This document shows positions 1 through 7,204 of a stretch of DNA of 64,000 bases, in pieces (the first letter of the stretch is position 1; each line of letters opens with the position of its first letter). Source of the stretch: Caldicoprobacter algeriensis. Its GTDB lineage: Bacteria; Bacillota; Clostridia; Caldicoprobacterales; Caldicoprobacteraceae. The DNA lies in the NCBI RefSeq assembly GCF_023838525.1, contig NZ_JAHUQD010000006.1, positions 60,173-124,172 of the forward strand. The letters run 5' to 3'. Below the pieces are notes generated by a model. That model was given only the letters and a program-made list of their open reading frames with translations, did no database searches and was not told where the DNA came from. The position numbers and the translations under genes were made by a program.

Positions 1-1
1 A

Positions 2-541
2 GCAAATGGCGTTCAGATTGTTTCTGCGTTACCGGCGGGCGATAATAACATTGGGAATGTAGACATAGTTTCAACCCCTGCGGATGCAACACCGGGCAGC
101 GCACATCCGGCAAAAGCAATATTGATAGCTGGTAGCGATGGTACTAACGCACGAAGGATTTTGACAGATGCTAATGGCGTGGTGCAAGTCCAGGTTGTAC
201 AAACTACACAGGAAGTTACCATGCTGGCCTCGGCGGCCAGGACGGCATCCGGCGATACATCAGCAACGCCGGTGGATGTAAAGAAATACAAGGAAGCAGT
301 ATTTTTCTTGGATGTAACAGCAGTATCCGGCACAGCGCCAACCTTGGATGTCAAAATTAAAACCAAAGACCCGGTTAGTGGTAAATGGTTTGATTTAGTC
401 AATTTTACACAGGTAACGGCTGTTACTTCGGAAATGAAGGCGGTATCAGGGTTGCTTGGCTCTCAGATAGCCGTGTTCTATACAATAGGCGGCACAACGC
501 CATCGTTCACATTCAGTGTGGGCGCTGTCTTAAAATCTTAA
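2..541 (+). CDS. Phage structural (tail-associated) protein, 5' partial
   Basis: The reading frame is open from the first bases of the window to the stop at 541, so the real start lies outside; an internal TTG at 122 is not the likely start. About 179 residues are visible, rich in Ala/Val/Thr/Gly with repeated short beta-type strings (ILIAGSDGTNARRI, GVVQVQVV), as is common in phage tail or virion decoration proteins. It lies 16 bp upstream of a tail-spike gene and in the same direction, so it is probably part of the tail operon. I recognise no specific family; the structural role is inferred from context and composition. Confidence 0.7.
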   Translation, partial: ANGVQIVSALPAGDNNIGNVDIVSTPADATPGSAHPAKAILIAGSDGTNARRILTDANGVVQVQVVQTTQEVTMLASAARTASGDTSATPVDVKKYKEAVFFLDVTAVSGTAPTLDVKIKTKDPVSGKWFDLVNFTQVTAVTSEMKAVSGLLGSQIAVFYTIGGTTPSFTFSVGAVLKS

Positions 542-557
542 CGGAGGTGTACAATAG

Positions 558-2297
558 ATGGCAAGCATAAGCGATAAAGTACAGCAAATCAGGCAGGCTG
601 TATATGGCAAGGATGTAAGGGAAAGCATAGCAAGCGGGATAGAGGCTATAAATGAAGAAGTGGAAAGTACGACAGCGAGGCAAGCAAGTCTTGAAACAAC
701 GTTTGAACAGCTTATCATCAATGCAGGCAACAGCAATGCTGAAATCGTCGATGCACGTGGCGGTTTTGATACGCTGAGGAAGAAGCTTGACAGTTATGCG
801 ATAAATGTAAAGGATTTCGGGGCAAAAGGTGACGGGGTGGCGGATGATACGGCAGCTATCCAGGCGGCTGTAGATGCTGCTGCTGCAGCGGGTGGTTTAG
901 AGGTTCTTTTGCCGTATGGTCAATACAAAATTACTAGTAGTATCGTATTAAAAAAAGGAGTAACAATCAGGGGAGTAGGCTGGGTTGAACCAGGAGAAAC
1001 TTTTTCTGGAAGTAAAATATGGTATTACGGTACAGACTACTGCTTTCAGTATCATCCTGATGCGTCTTTGATTCAGGTTAGAGCGCCAAAGTTTTATAAT
1101 CTGTATTTTGTTTCATCAAATGGTGGAGGGTTTTGTCAGTTAAACCCCAAAGTAGATATGGCGGTGCCGCCCAATCCTCAGCCCGTAGCTCACATACTAA
1201 ATCCTATCATTGAAAGATGCCGTATTCTACGATACCCATACGCAGACGATGCAGATACTAGTATCGGTTTATCAATGACCGCCGCTTTTTTCGGGTGTTT
1301 TAAGAACGTGCATTTCGCTGGTTGGGCACTGGCTGTAGACCTTCACTGTTCTGATCTGAACCATTTTGAAGACTGCCAGTTCACCAATTGTAGACAATGG
1401 CTTAACATTACTTACAAGAACACTTACGGAAGCCAAAACAAGTTTACACACTGTGATTTTGAGATTCGTAATACTGCAGCAGCCAACTATTGGATGATTA
1501 AAGATAGTGGTAGATATACAACTTACGAAGATTGTTATTTTGAACCGGGTACACAACCTGAAATTTACACATGCCAAGGAATTTTCGATTTTGCAACCGA
1601 TAACGAGTATGTAGACACCTTTAGGAACATACGCAGGATAATAAATTGTCGTTTTGACTTAATAGGTACTGGGGAACAGATAGCACAGTCTCTAATAAAA
1701 GTAAATCAGTATTCGAGGATAATTCTACTGACAGGGAATACTATTGCGTCTCGTTTAACTAATCCAGCAAAGATGGTATCTCCATTATATACACCTATCG
1801 TACCAGACGAAAACATCATCTTGTATGGTAATTCTCTTGGCTTCAATACTTGGTTTGACTTGAACAATAATCGAATAGGGAGTAACTACACTGCTTGCAT
1901 TACGGCAAATGCAGATCAAAGTATACCTCATGATACCGTCACAAAACTGACATTACCTACCACAATATTTGATTATGGCATGCTACATGACGTCGCAAAT
2001 AGCAGATTAGTTATTAAGGAGGGAGGACGATATCTTATTATCGGTTCCGTTCAGTTTTACAATAATGGTACTGGCTTACGTGATGCTCGTATCTATGTTA
2101 ACGGGAGCTTGCTTCATATTTCCCGTATGCAGGCAGTTGCAGCAGATGCACCGACGCATGTAATAGTAACTACTTTAGCTAAGCTTGAGCGAGATGATTA
2201 TGTGGAGCTTTTTGTCAAGCAGACAAGTGGGGCTGCTTTGACAATCCCTAATGCGGGCTTAGCCGGCCCAATACTTGCAATTGTAAAGGTGGGATAA
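558..2297 (+). CDS. Phage tail spike with pectate-lyase-3 fold
   Basis: This 579-residue protein has three regions. Residues 1-80 are helical, like phage baseplate/tail-fibre adaptor N-termini (ISDKVQQIRQAVYGKDVRES). Around residues 83-125 is the Pectate_lyase_3 signature (VKDFGAKGDGVADDTAAIQ), followed by a long right-handed beta-helix. The last ~140 residues form a beta-rich C1q/TNF-like head ending in GLAGPILAIVKVG. Such proteins bind and may cleave cell-surface glycans during adsorption. The start is preceded by GGAGGTG 8 nt upstream. The next gene begins 2 bp after its stop, so they are probably cotranscribed. Fold and tail role are well supported; the glycan target is unknown. Confidence 0.88.
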   Translation: MASISDKVQQIRQAVYGKDVRESIASGIEAINEEVESTTARQASLETTFEQLIINAGNSNAEIVDARGGFDTLRKKLDSYAINVKDFGAKGDGVADDTAAIQAAVDAAAAAGGLEVLLPYGQYKITSSIVLKKGVTIRGVGWVEPGETFSGSKIWYYGTDYCFQYHPDASLIQVRAPKFYNLYFVSSNGGGFCQLNPKVDMAVPPNPQPVAHILNPIIERCRILRYPYADDADTSIGLSMTAAFFGCFKNVHFAGWALAVDLHCSDLNHFEDCQFTNCRQWLNITYKNTYGSQNKFTHCDFEIRNTAAANYWMIKDSGRYTTYEDCYFEPGTQPEIYTCQGIFDFATDNEYVDTFRNIRRIINCRFDLIGTGEQIAQSLIKVNQYSRIILLTGNTIASRLTNPAKMVSPLYTPIVPDENIILYGNSLGFNTWFDLNNNRIGSNYTACITANADQSIPHDTVTKLTLPTTIFDYGMLHDVANSRLVIKEGGRYLIIGSVQFYNNGTGLRDARIYVNGSLLHISRMQAVAADAPTHVIVTTLAKLERDDYVELFVKQTSGAALTIPNAGLAGPILAIVKVG

Positions 2298-2299
2298 GT

Positions 2300-2611
2300 A
2301 TGAAATTAACGTTTCGTAAGACTGTTTTACTGGACAAACTTGCAGACGAACTTTTTGCTTCTAGTTTAGTACCGCCGTTACAACATGACGGTACTGCTTC
2401 TATTCAAGGCACTAATGAGGAGGTATGGATTTTTGTACCAGACAACACGCCAAAAGAAATCATAGACCAGATTACTACTATAGTTAATGCCCATGACCCA
2501 ACGCCACCACCAATTTACGAACCAGTAGATGAGGAAAAGATAGCTTTGGTTGAAGCTATTATTGACTTAGAAACAAGATTATCAGTATTGGAGGCGAGGT
2601 TAAATGCTTAA
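2300..2611 (+). CDS. Small phage protein of unknown function
   Basis: 103 residues, starting 2 bp after the tail-spike stop, with a GGTGGGAT ribosome site inside the end of that gene. The middle is acidic and proline-rich (DPTPPPIYEPVDEEK) and the C-terminus is a short predicted coiled coil (VEAIIDLETRLSVLEARL). Genes of this size and layout are usual between tail fibre and lysis genes. I do not recognise a family; a tail accessory or chaperone role is only a positional guess. Confidence 0.65.
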   Translation: MKLTFRKTVLLDKLADELFASSLVPPLQHDGTASIQGTNEEVWIFVPDNTPKEIIDQITTIVNAHDPTPPPIYEPVDEEKIALVEAIIDLETRLSVLEARLNA

Positions 2612-2753
2612 GCAATACCTTATTGTAGCTTATGCATACCTGGTGAAAACTGGCAAATGGATTCTTGAACCTATTGAAGGGGATACAAGGAATGTAGTGC
2701 CAGAAGAATACCGTCAAGTAGTAGCAGAGTATATAGCTTCTAGTAGGTCTTAA
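2604..2753 (+). CDS. 49-residue phage protein (CD1375/XkdX-like position)
   Basis: A 49-codon frame starts with ATG at 2604, overlapping the previous stop by 8 nt, with GAGGCGAGG 5 nt upstream as ribosome site. The peptide begins MLKQYLIVAYAYLVKTGKW and ends VAEYIASSRS. Tiny genes between tail-fibre and amidase genes are typical of Firmicute phages; the N-terminal 'YLIVAYxYLVKxG' pattern reminds me of the CD1375 family, but I cannot confirm this by alignment. The overlap suggests translational coupling. Confidence 0.55.
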   Translation: MLKQYLIVAYAYLVKTGKWILEPIEGDTRNVVPEEYRQVVAEYIASSRS

Positions 2754-2806
2754 ATATGCAACAAGTTTTCTTTGCGAATAGGTCATTTGTAAGGAGGGGA
2801 TAAACT

Positions 2807-3385
2807 ATGCAAATTGTACAACCCAACTTTGACTGGCGGGGCAAACTAACACCGCTTAAGTTAGAAGATGTGCAGTATATCATCATCCACCATGCCGCCG
2901 TTGAACAGGCAACGCCGGAGGCAATCCACAAGCACCATCTTGGCCGAGGGTGGGCCGGAATAGGATACAACGAATACATCGCCAAGGACGGAACGGTTTA
3001 CATTTGCCGTGGTGACCACGTGGGGGCGCACACGGCAGGCTGGAACGATAAGAGTTATGGCATCTGTGTCGAGGGCAACTATGAGGAAGAGACGGAGATG
3101 CCGGAAGCGCAGTTCAGGGCGCTGGTCGAGAGGGTGAAATACAATCAGGCCCGATTCCCAAATCTGCGAGGGATAGCGCCACACAAACAATTCGCAGCGA
3201 CGGCTTGTCCAGGCAAATACTTCCCATGGGACAAACTTATAGCTGCACTCAAGGAGCCAGAAGAGAAGAAAATTTACAGGGTTCAAGTGGGTGCTTTCAA
3301 AAATCGAGAGAACGCAGAAAAAATGGTGCAATTGCTCAAAGAAAAAGGTTTTGCTGCATTTATTAGAGAGGAGGTTATAGAATGA
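2807..3385 (+). CDS. Endolysin: N-acetylmuramoyl-L-alanine amidase with SPOR domain
   Basis: 192 residues. Residues ~20-145 are an Amidase_2/PGRP-type catalytic domain: zinc ligands are expected in IIIHHAAV (His28/29), in the APHKQF histidine and in TACPG, with the substrate-side segment GRGWAGIGYNEYI. Residues ~155-190 are a SPOR domain (YRVQVGAFKNRENAEKMVQLL), which binds denuded glycan strands. It would cut the bond between N-acetylmuramic acid and L-Ala of peptidoglycan for host lysis. The start follows AAGGAGGGG. The stop overlaps the holin start by 4 nt (ATGA), the usual lysis cassette. No signal peptide, consistent with holin-dependent release. Confidence 0.93.
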   Translation: MQIVQPNFDWRGKLTPLKLEDVQYIIIHHAAVEQATPEAIHKHHLGRGWAGIGYNEYIAKDGTVYICRGDHVGAHTAGWNDKSYGICVEGNYEEETEMPEAQFRALVERVKYNQARFPNLRGIAPHKQFAATACPGKYFPWDKLIAALKEPEEKKIYRVQVGAFKNRENAEKMVQLLKEKGFAAFIREEVIE

Positions 3386-3801
3386 ACATAAAGAGCATTA
3401 TAAACAGCATTCAAGTAGCCTTAACGGCTGTTGGAGGGTTTTTGGGATGGTTGCTAGGCGGCCTGGATGGGCTATTGTATGCCCTAATAGCCTTTGTAGT
3501 AGCCGATTATCTTACGGGGTTAGCAGCGGCAAGAGTAGAGCAAAAAGTTTCAAGCAAGGTAGGTTTTATAGGCATAATGCGGAAAATACTTATATTTTTA
3601 TTGGTGGGCCTGGGCAATATAATAGACGTATATTTACTCGGCAATGGCAGCGCAATAAGAACGGCCATTATCTTTTTCTATGTATCCAATGAGGGCATAA
3701 GCATATTAGAAAACTGCGCTAGGGCAGGGTTGCCTGTACCGGATAAACTTAAGGTAGTGCTTGAACAGTTTAGTAAAACAGAAAAGACAGAGGGGCAGTG
3801 A
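3382..3801 (+). CDS. Phage holin (phi29/Cph1-type family)
   Basis: 139 residues with hydrophobic segments at about 12-28, 31-50 (ALIAFVVADYLTGLAAA), 66-82 (ILIFLLVGLGNIIDVYLL) and 92-110, and a charged tail, as in the toxin-secretion/phage-lysis holin family (Phage_holin_4). The conserved 'DYLTG' in the second membrane segment and the 'SNEGISILENCARAG' segment are characteristic. It permeabilises the membrane so the endolysin can reach the wall. Overlaps the amidase stop by 4 nt and is followed by two tandem intrinsic terminators, marking the end of the late operon. Confidence 0.92.
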   Translation: MNIKSIINSIQVALTAVGGFLGWLLGGLDGLLYALIAFVVADYLTGLAAARVEQKVSSKVGFIGIMRKILIFLLVGLGNIIDVYLLGNGSAIRTAIIFFYVSNEGISILENCARAGLPVPDKLKVVLEQFSKTEKTEGQ

Positions 3802-3815
3802 TGCCCCTCTTTTTT
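3790..3815 (+). terminator. Intrinsic terminator of the lysis operon
   Basis: GAGGGGCA at 3790-3797 pairs with TGCCCCTC at 3802-3809 across a 4-nt loop and is followed by TTTTTT. It overlaps the end of the holin gene. Confidence 0.9.
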
Positions 3816-3825
3816 GTTTTTGGAT

Positions 3826-3857
3826 GCCGTGCATCTTTCGAGGTGCACGGCTTTTTT
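3826..3857 (+). terminator. Second tandem terminator
   Basis: GCCGTGCA at 3826-3833 pairs with TGCACGGC at 3844-3851, followed by TTTTTTG. It lies directly behind the first terminator and insulates the accessory region downstream. Confidence 0.88.
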
Positions 3858-3899
3858 GTTTTTGGACAAAAATTTTTCAAAAAATTTTTTGAAACCCTA

Positions 3900-3956
3900 T
3901 TGACAAGGTAACGACATCGTGATATTATATAATCGCAAGGCAACGATGACGTTACC
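3900..3956 (+). promoter_or_regulatory. Sigma-A promoter inside a 14-bp interrupted dyad (operator)
   Basis: TTGACA (3900-3905), a 17-bp spacer and TATTAT (3923-3928) form a near-consensus promoter for the accessory genes starting at 3986. The arms GGTAACGACATCGT (3907-3920, within the spacer) and ACGATGACGTTACC (3943-3956) are inverted repeats with 13 of 14 positions matching. Their location around the -10 box and start point suggests a repressor binding site. Confidence 0.75.
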
Positions 3957-3985
3957 AAAACAAAAATCAAGAGGGGGATTGAAAA

Positions 3986-4498
3986 ATGAAAATTAAGGGA
4001 TTGAAAGAAACCATCATCAGGAGGAACGGCGAGAAGAAAGAGTATGTTTGGGAAGTCAAGCAGATTTCAGAGAAAGAATTTTACTGCCCACAGCTAGATT
4101 TCTCATTCAATCCAGAAACGGGGGAAACGGACAAGCAACAGGGGATTGGTAAACCGAATATCAAAATCGGCGAAACTTTCGAGTATGCAGGCCGAAAGGT
4201 TACATACGAGCTCGTTATCGAAGAAGAACCAGAAGAACAGCCCGCCACTCAACCTACCACTCTCGTGCAGGAGTGGCGATACGAGGATGGCAGGATAGAG
4301 GAGCACAAGGTTTATCCCGGCGGACAGCTTTGGGAAAAGGGAGGACACAGGAGACTGTACTTCGACAGCTACGGTCGGGGTGCTTATGTGGATCTTAAAA
4401 CAAACACCTTCCACCCCGACCGAAACAAAGCTTATCCGCTTGGGGAATGGAAGAAAAACTGGGGAGCGACGGTCGAGTACAGATTCATCCTTCGCTAA
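3986..4498 (+). CDS. Prophage accessory protein of unknown function
   Basis: 170 residues, first gene after the strong promoter at 3900, ribosome site GAGGGGG 7 nt before the ATG. No membrane segments or signal peptide. The N-terminal half is basic (ETIIRRNGEKKEYVWEVKQ), the middle acidic and proline-rich (EEEPEEQPATQPTT), and the C-terminal half aromatic and glycine-rich (GGHRRLYFDSYGRGAYVDLK). I do not recognise the family. Being a separately promoted gene outside the late operon, it may be a lysogeny-expressed 'moron' gene, which is inference only. Confidence 0.7.
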   Translation: MKIKGLKETIIRRNGEKKEYVWEVKQISEKEFYCPQLDFSFNPETGETDKQQGIGKPNIKIGETFEYAGRKVTYELVIEEEPEEQPATQPTTLVQEWRYEDGRIEEHKVYPGGQLWEKGGHRRLYFDSYGRGAYVDLKTNTFHPDRNKAYPLGEWKKNWGATVEYRFILR

Positions 4499-4528
4499 AC
4501 CGCCCCGCCCCGGGGCATAAACCGGGCA

Positions 4529-4620
4529 CGCTTCGGCAGTTGTGCGCAACAGCTGCCACCACTTTGGCGACACCGAACCAGGCGGGAGACACGAGAGCCG
4601 AACGAGGAATATGTACCTGG
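4529..4620 (+). promoter_or_regulatory. Repeated structured RNA element, copy A
   Basis: Part of a three-copy intergenic motif: CTTC, a hairpin (GGCAGTTG at 4535-4542 with CAGCTGCC at 4550-4557, one G-U pair), then ACCAC. Copy A is the most divergent: the downstream pseudoknot seen in B and C is only suggested by CCAGG (4578-4582) with CCTGG (4616-4620). No convincing gene starts directly after it. The stretch up to copy B (4621-4708) is GC-rich and without a credible ORF. Confidence 0.55.
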
Positions 4621-4708
4621 AGGTGTGCAGGGTACACCCGCAAGAGCCCCAGCAGGGAAAGCCGGGCAACCCGCCACGGGGTCCCGGTGCGGGGATAAGC
4701 AAAAGTGG

Positions 4709-4784
4709 CGCTTCGGCAGTTGAGCGACATCAGCTGCCACCACACCATAATCGCCACCGGCGGGGCGATTACAAATACCGCCGG
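4709..4784 (+). promoter_or_regulatory. Repeated structured RNA element, copy B (5' leader with pseudoknot)
   Basis: Hairpin GGCAGTTGA (4715-4723) with TCAGCTGCC (4730-4738), preceded by CTTC and followed by ACCAC. Downstream is a textbook H-type pseudoknot: stem 1 TAATCGCC (4748-4755) with GGCGATTA (4764-4771); the loop CCGGCGG (4757-4763) pairs with CCGCCGG (4778-4784) across the linker CAAATA. The second stem ends 8 nt before the AGGAGGT ribosome site of the 4804 gene, so it could control translation. Confidence 0.65.
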
Positions 4785-4803
4785 ATTGAAAGGAGGTATA
4801 AAT

Positions 4804-5028
4804 ATGCGCAAAAAACAAGATAGCATAAAAATCATACTTGTCAGGAACAAAAAGGGGGTGCAGCTTTTCGCATATGACAACACCCCTGATGACACGGAAG
4901 AGTACACAGCTCGGCGGGAAATTATTCAAGAAGATGTCCGGAGGGGGGAGGCCGAGCTAATCTACGACGGTGAGCTCAATTCTATTATCGGCATTGTCCC
5001 CCTTGTACGGCAGGCGACTCAGGACTAA
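4804..5028 (+). CDS. Small prophage protein of unknown function
   Basis: 74 residues. The ATG at 4804 is chosen because AAAGGAGGT lies 6-7 nt upstream; longer in-frame starts would run through the structured RNA. The sequence starts with a basic patch (MRKKQDSIKIILVRNKKG) and continues acidic (DDTEEYTARREIIQEDVRRGEAELIYDGE), soluble, without recognisable domain. It is one of two genes directly preceded by the pseudoknot element, so its expression is likely post-transcriptionally controlled. Confidence 0.65.
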   Translation: MRKKQDSIKIILVRNKKGVQLFAYDNTPDDTEEYTARREIIQEDVRRGEAELIYDGELNSIIGIVPLVRQATQD

Positions 5029-5090
5029 GTATCATCTTCGTGATAACCGACACAAACATATTAGAATTTTTAGAAAGAATTTAGTTTATG

Positions 5091-5206
5091 CTTCGGGCGT
5101 TGAGCGGTAAATCAGCGCCCACCACAAAAATACTGCCTACCCAGCCATAGAGCAGGGGCGGATACACAAATACCTGCTAGGGCGGTGCCCTGCTGGGAAA
5201 AGGAGG
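5091..5206 (+). promoter_or_regulatory. Repeated structured RNA element, copy C, with alternative pairings at the SD
   Basis: Hairpin GGGCGTTGA (5095-5103) with TCAGCGCCC (5112-5120) keeps the copy-B shape while two base pairs change on both sides. Pseudoknot: CTGCC (5133-5137) with GGCGG (5157-5161), and AGCAGG (5151-5156) with CCTGCT (5173-5178). Competing pairings exist: AGCAGGG (5151-5157) with CCCTGCT (5188-5194), and CCCAGC (5140-5145) with GCTGGG (5192-5197), next to the AGGAGG ribosome site at 5201-5206. This resembles a switch that presents or hides the SD. Confidence 0.6.
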
Positions 5207-5211
5207 TTTTT

Positions 5212-5718
5212 ATGAATAGATTTAAACTTGAAGCCTTCAAACAAGAATTCCCGTTTCTGAATGAAATTCTAGAAGGCGAACCCACAGACATTAAAATTAA
5301 AAGAGCAGACGAAAACTTATTAAAGGCCACTCCAGAGGAATATTATTGGGATGGAAGCAAGGGATACACCAAAACAAAAGAAGCAGTATATTTCATTTTG
5401 AAGGACGGAACAATCCTGCAAGATGCTGTCAAGCCCTCATACGAAAGCGGTTCAAATTACGCACATTCTCAGCATAGATATGACGAAGGCGAAACAGTAT
5501 TAGAGGCTATTTACAGGTTACAACAACAATTCTCCGCTGATGATATCCAGTATATTGTATGGGTGCGTGATCACTTGTCAGACTGGGATGGCAGCGAATA
5601 CGAAGACTATTATTATGTGACAATTTATAAAACGCCCAAAGGAACTAGCTATAGTGACATTATTCATAAAGCCGAACAGGAAGCCCTACAGCAAGTGAAA
5701 GCGGAAGCTGACTTCTAA
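5212..5718 (+). CDS. Prophage accessory protein of unknown function
   Basis: 168 residues; ATG at 5212 follows AAAAGGAGG by 5 nt. Acidic, soluble, aromatic-rich C-terminal half (DHLSDWDGSEYEDYYYVTIYKTPKG), no membrane segments, no motif I recognise. Its leader carries copy C of the structured RNA element. The gene sits alone between this leader and a terminator-like structure at 5722-5806. Confidence 0.65.
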   Translation: MNRFKLEAFKQEFPFLNEILEGEPTDIKIKRADENLLKATPEEYYWDGSKGYTKTKEAVYFILKDGTILQDAVKPSYESGSNYAHSQHRYDEGETVLEAIYRLQQQFSADDIQYIVWVRDHLSDWDGSEYEDYYYVTIYKTPKGTSYSDIIHKAEQEALQQVKAEADF

Positions 5719-5721
5719 ACC

Positions 5722-5806
5722 CACAAATTTTCAAATATATTGCTAGGCAGGAAGCCCCATTAGAGACGGCGGGAAGCTGTCTCGGGTGGGGCGTTTTTAA
5801 TTTGTG
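5722..5806 (+). terminator. Nested hairpin: terminator or attenuator before the HTH gene
   Basis: GCCCCAT (5754-5760) pairs with GTGGGGC (5786-5792), enclosing GAGACGGC/GCTGTCTC, followed by GTTTTT: an intrinsic terminator for the upstream gene. In addition CACAAATT (5722-5729) can pair with AATTTGTG (5799-5806), which takes up part of the T-tract and ends just before AAAGGAGGT. The outer pairing could act as antiterminator; this is inference. Confidence 0.65.
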
Positions 5807-5821
5807 AAAGGAGGTATATCT

Positions 5822-6205
5822 ATGAGTGAAAAATGGCTCACCACCACAGAAATAAGTCAACGCTGGGGTATCGCAGATTCCACAATCCGCCGTGCAATCA
5901 AAGAAGGTCGTATTACGTCAGATGAATGCCAAAAAACCGGTTATGGCCCCTACGGCGGCGTATGGCTGGTCAAAGAATCGGCAATAAGAAGGCTGTACGG
6001 GAGGCCCAAGTTCACAAGAGCCGACATCGACGAAATCGAGGCTATCCTCGGGGTTAAAAACCTCGGGATAGACTACGACGATTTCGAATCCGGGGACGAG
6101 CTTGCCGACTGGTTGGACGGTCGGCAGTTCCCGGAATTTGATGAGCCGATGAAGGTTACGGAGCAACAGCGAGCGTTGCTCCGAGAAATATACAAAAAAC
6201 TATAG
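5822..6205 (+). CDS. Helix-turn-helix DNA-binding protein
   Basis: 127 residues; ATG at 5822 has GAAAGGAGGT upstream. Residues 5-55 form an excisionase/MerR-like helix-turn-helix (WLTTTEISQRWGIADSTIRR followed by an acid-turn and VWLVKESAIRRLYG wing). The C-terminal part is acidic, with no catalytic motif visible. It could be a directionality factor or a local regulator of the prophage accessory genes. The neighbouring 6219 gene follows at 13 bp, so they are likely cotranscribed. No integrase is visible nearby, so excisionase function is not established. Confidence 0.75.
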   Translation: MSEKWLTTTEISQRWGIADSTIRRAIKEGRITSDECQKTGYGPYGGVWLVKESAIRRLYGRPKFTRADIDEIEAILGVKNLGIDYDDFESGDELADWLDGRQFPEFDEPMKVTEQQRALLREIYKKL

Positions 6206-6218
6206 GGAGGTGCAAGAG

Positions 6219-6509
6219 ATGCTTTTCAAGAATTGTGTCGGGGCACCCTATGGAGTGGATGACGACTATTTGGTCATTGATGATTTAAAGTTGCATAAAT
6301 CCAGAGTCAAGAAAGTTATAATGACAGCAATGTGGGGCTGGTTTGGTATTACGGTTGTCTATGATGAGGGACAGGACACTTTGTGCATTTATGATGGTGA
6401 ATTCTACAGGGATTCACCATACACAAAGGATTTTACTCGCGATGTAGATATTTTTGAACAAGAATTAAAGCAATTGGGTATCCCATGCGAACAAGAAACG
6501 GTCATATAA
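6219..6509 (+). CDS. Small prophage protein of unknown function
   Basis: 96 residues. The ATG at 6219 fits the GGGAGGTG ribosome site better than the GTG 9 nt earlier. Soluble; contains VVYDEGQDTLCIYDGEFYRD and no recognised domain. Probably cotranscribed with the upstream HTH gene and ended by the hairpin at 6510. Confidence 0.6.
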   Translation: MLFKNCVGAPYGVDDDYLVIDDLKLHKSRVKKVIMTAMWGWFGITVVYDEGQDTLCIYDGEFYRDSPYTKDFTRDVDIFEQELKQLGIPCEQETVI

Positions 6510-6540
6510 AGAGCGGCTATAAACGCCGCTCTTTTATTTT
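6510..6540. terminator. Terminator between convergent genes
   Basis: AGAGCGGC (6510-6517) pairs with GCCGCTCT (6525-6532) followed by TTTTATTTT. It lies between the stops of the plus-strand 6219 gene and the minus-strand gene ending at 6542 and probably serves the plus strand. Confidence 0.85.
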
Positions 6541-6541
6541 G

Positions 6542-7204
6542 CTACCACAAGATTTTTGTGATATCGGTTACCACGTCCACACTCCCCAATTGCCTTATAT
6601 TTTGAGCTCTTGCTTCTGATTCGCACAGGTAAACAATGCTTGGTTTGATATCCCCAGGCTGCCAATCTTCTTCCAAATACAACTTTTTAGCAAAGTATTC
6701 TTTATATTGCAAAAGCTTTTTTCGTATCCTGTTTAGTGTCATGGTGCCTTTATCATATTCGATAAAAAATATCTTTATGCGCTTATTGATCTCGTATATT
6801 AGCAAGATATCCGGCATAACTTTATTAAGCAGCACAGGTTCAATTCTGAAATCGACTATATTGTGTTTATTCCTATCTGCATGGTGCTTAATCTTAATCA
6901 TAATATCATTCAGTTCAATGGAGTGATCCAAGGCCCCGGGAGTTAGCATCACTTCTTTCCCAGGCTTTTTTAAGCAATATACTTTTTCGGACCTGGCGCC
7001 TCTGTAAAAGCTAGTAATGGGCAGATTTTCTTCCATGTATTTCAGCCTTCTTCTGCAAATGTCAAGGGCATATTTATTTCGTTTCCCATTTTCATCGTAC
7101 CAGAAGAACAATTGTGCAAGTTGCGATGTTGTCACGTATCTGGTTTTAGCAATGTACTCCCACACCTTTTTATCCCTTTCAGTCAATCTCGATGTATCCA
7201 TCAT
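6542..7204 (-). CDS. Replication-relaxation family protein
   Basis: About 220 residues. N-terminal winged helix (LTERDKKVWEYIAKTRYVTTSQLAQLFF) followed by a nuclease-like alpha/beta part (PDILLIYEINKRIKIFFIEYDKGTMTLNRIRKKLLQYKEY), the layout of Replic_Relax (PF13814) proteins on Firmicute plasmids and integrative elements. On the minus strand GGAGGTG precedes ATGATG at 7204/7201; the TTG at 7216 lies inside that SD and is rejected. The start overlaps the 3' end of the upstream VirD4-like ATPase by 26 nt, so the two are translationally coupled. Likely role: origin recognition or relaxation in element transfer. Confidence 0.75.
   Translation of the reverse strand: MMDTSRLTERDKKVWEYIAKTRYVTTSQLAQLFFWYDENGKRNKYALDICRRRLKYMEENLPITSFYRGARSEKVYCLKKPGKEVMLTPGALDHSIELNDIMIKIKHHADRNKHNIVDFRIEPVLLNKVMPDILLIYEINKRIKIFFIEYDKGTMTLNRIRKKLLQYKEYFAKKLYLEEDWQPGDIKPSIVYLCESEARAQNIRQLGSVDVVTDITKILW

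Noticed and set aside
4542..4823. Plus-strand reading frame of ~93 codons through copies A and B
   Set aside because: Basic/Pro/Arg-rich low-complexity translation, poor SD, covers the structured RNA and overlaps the well-supported start at 4804.
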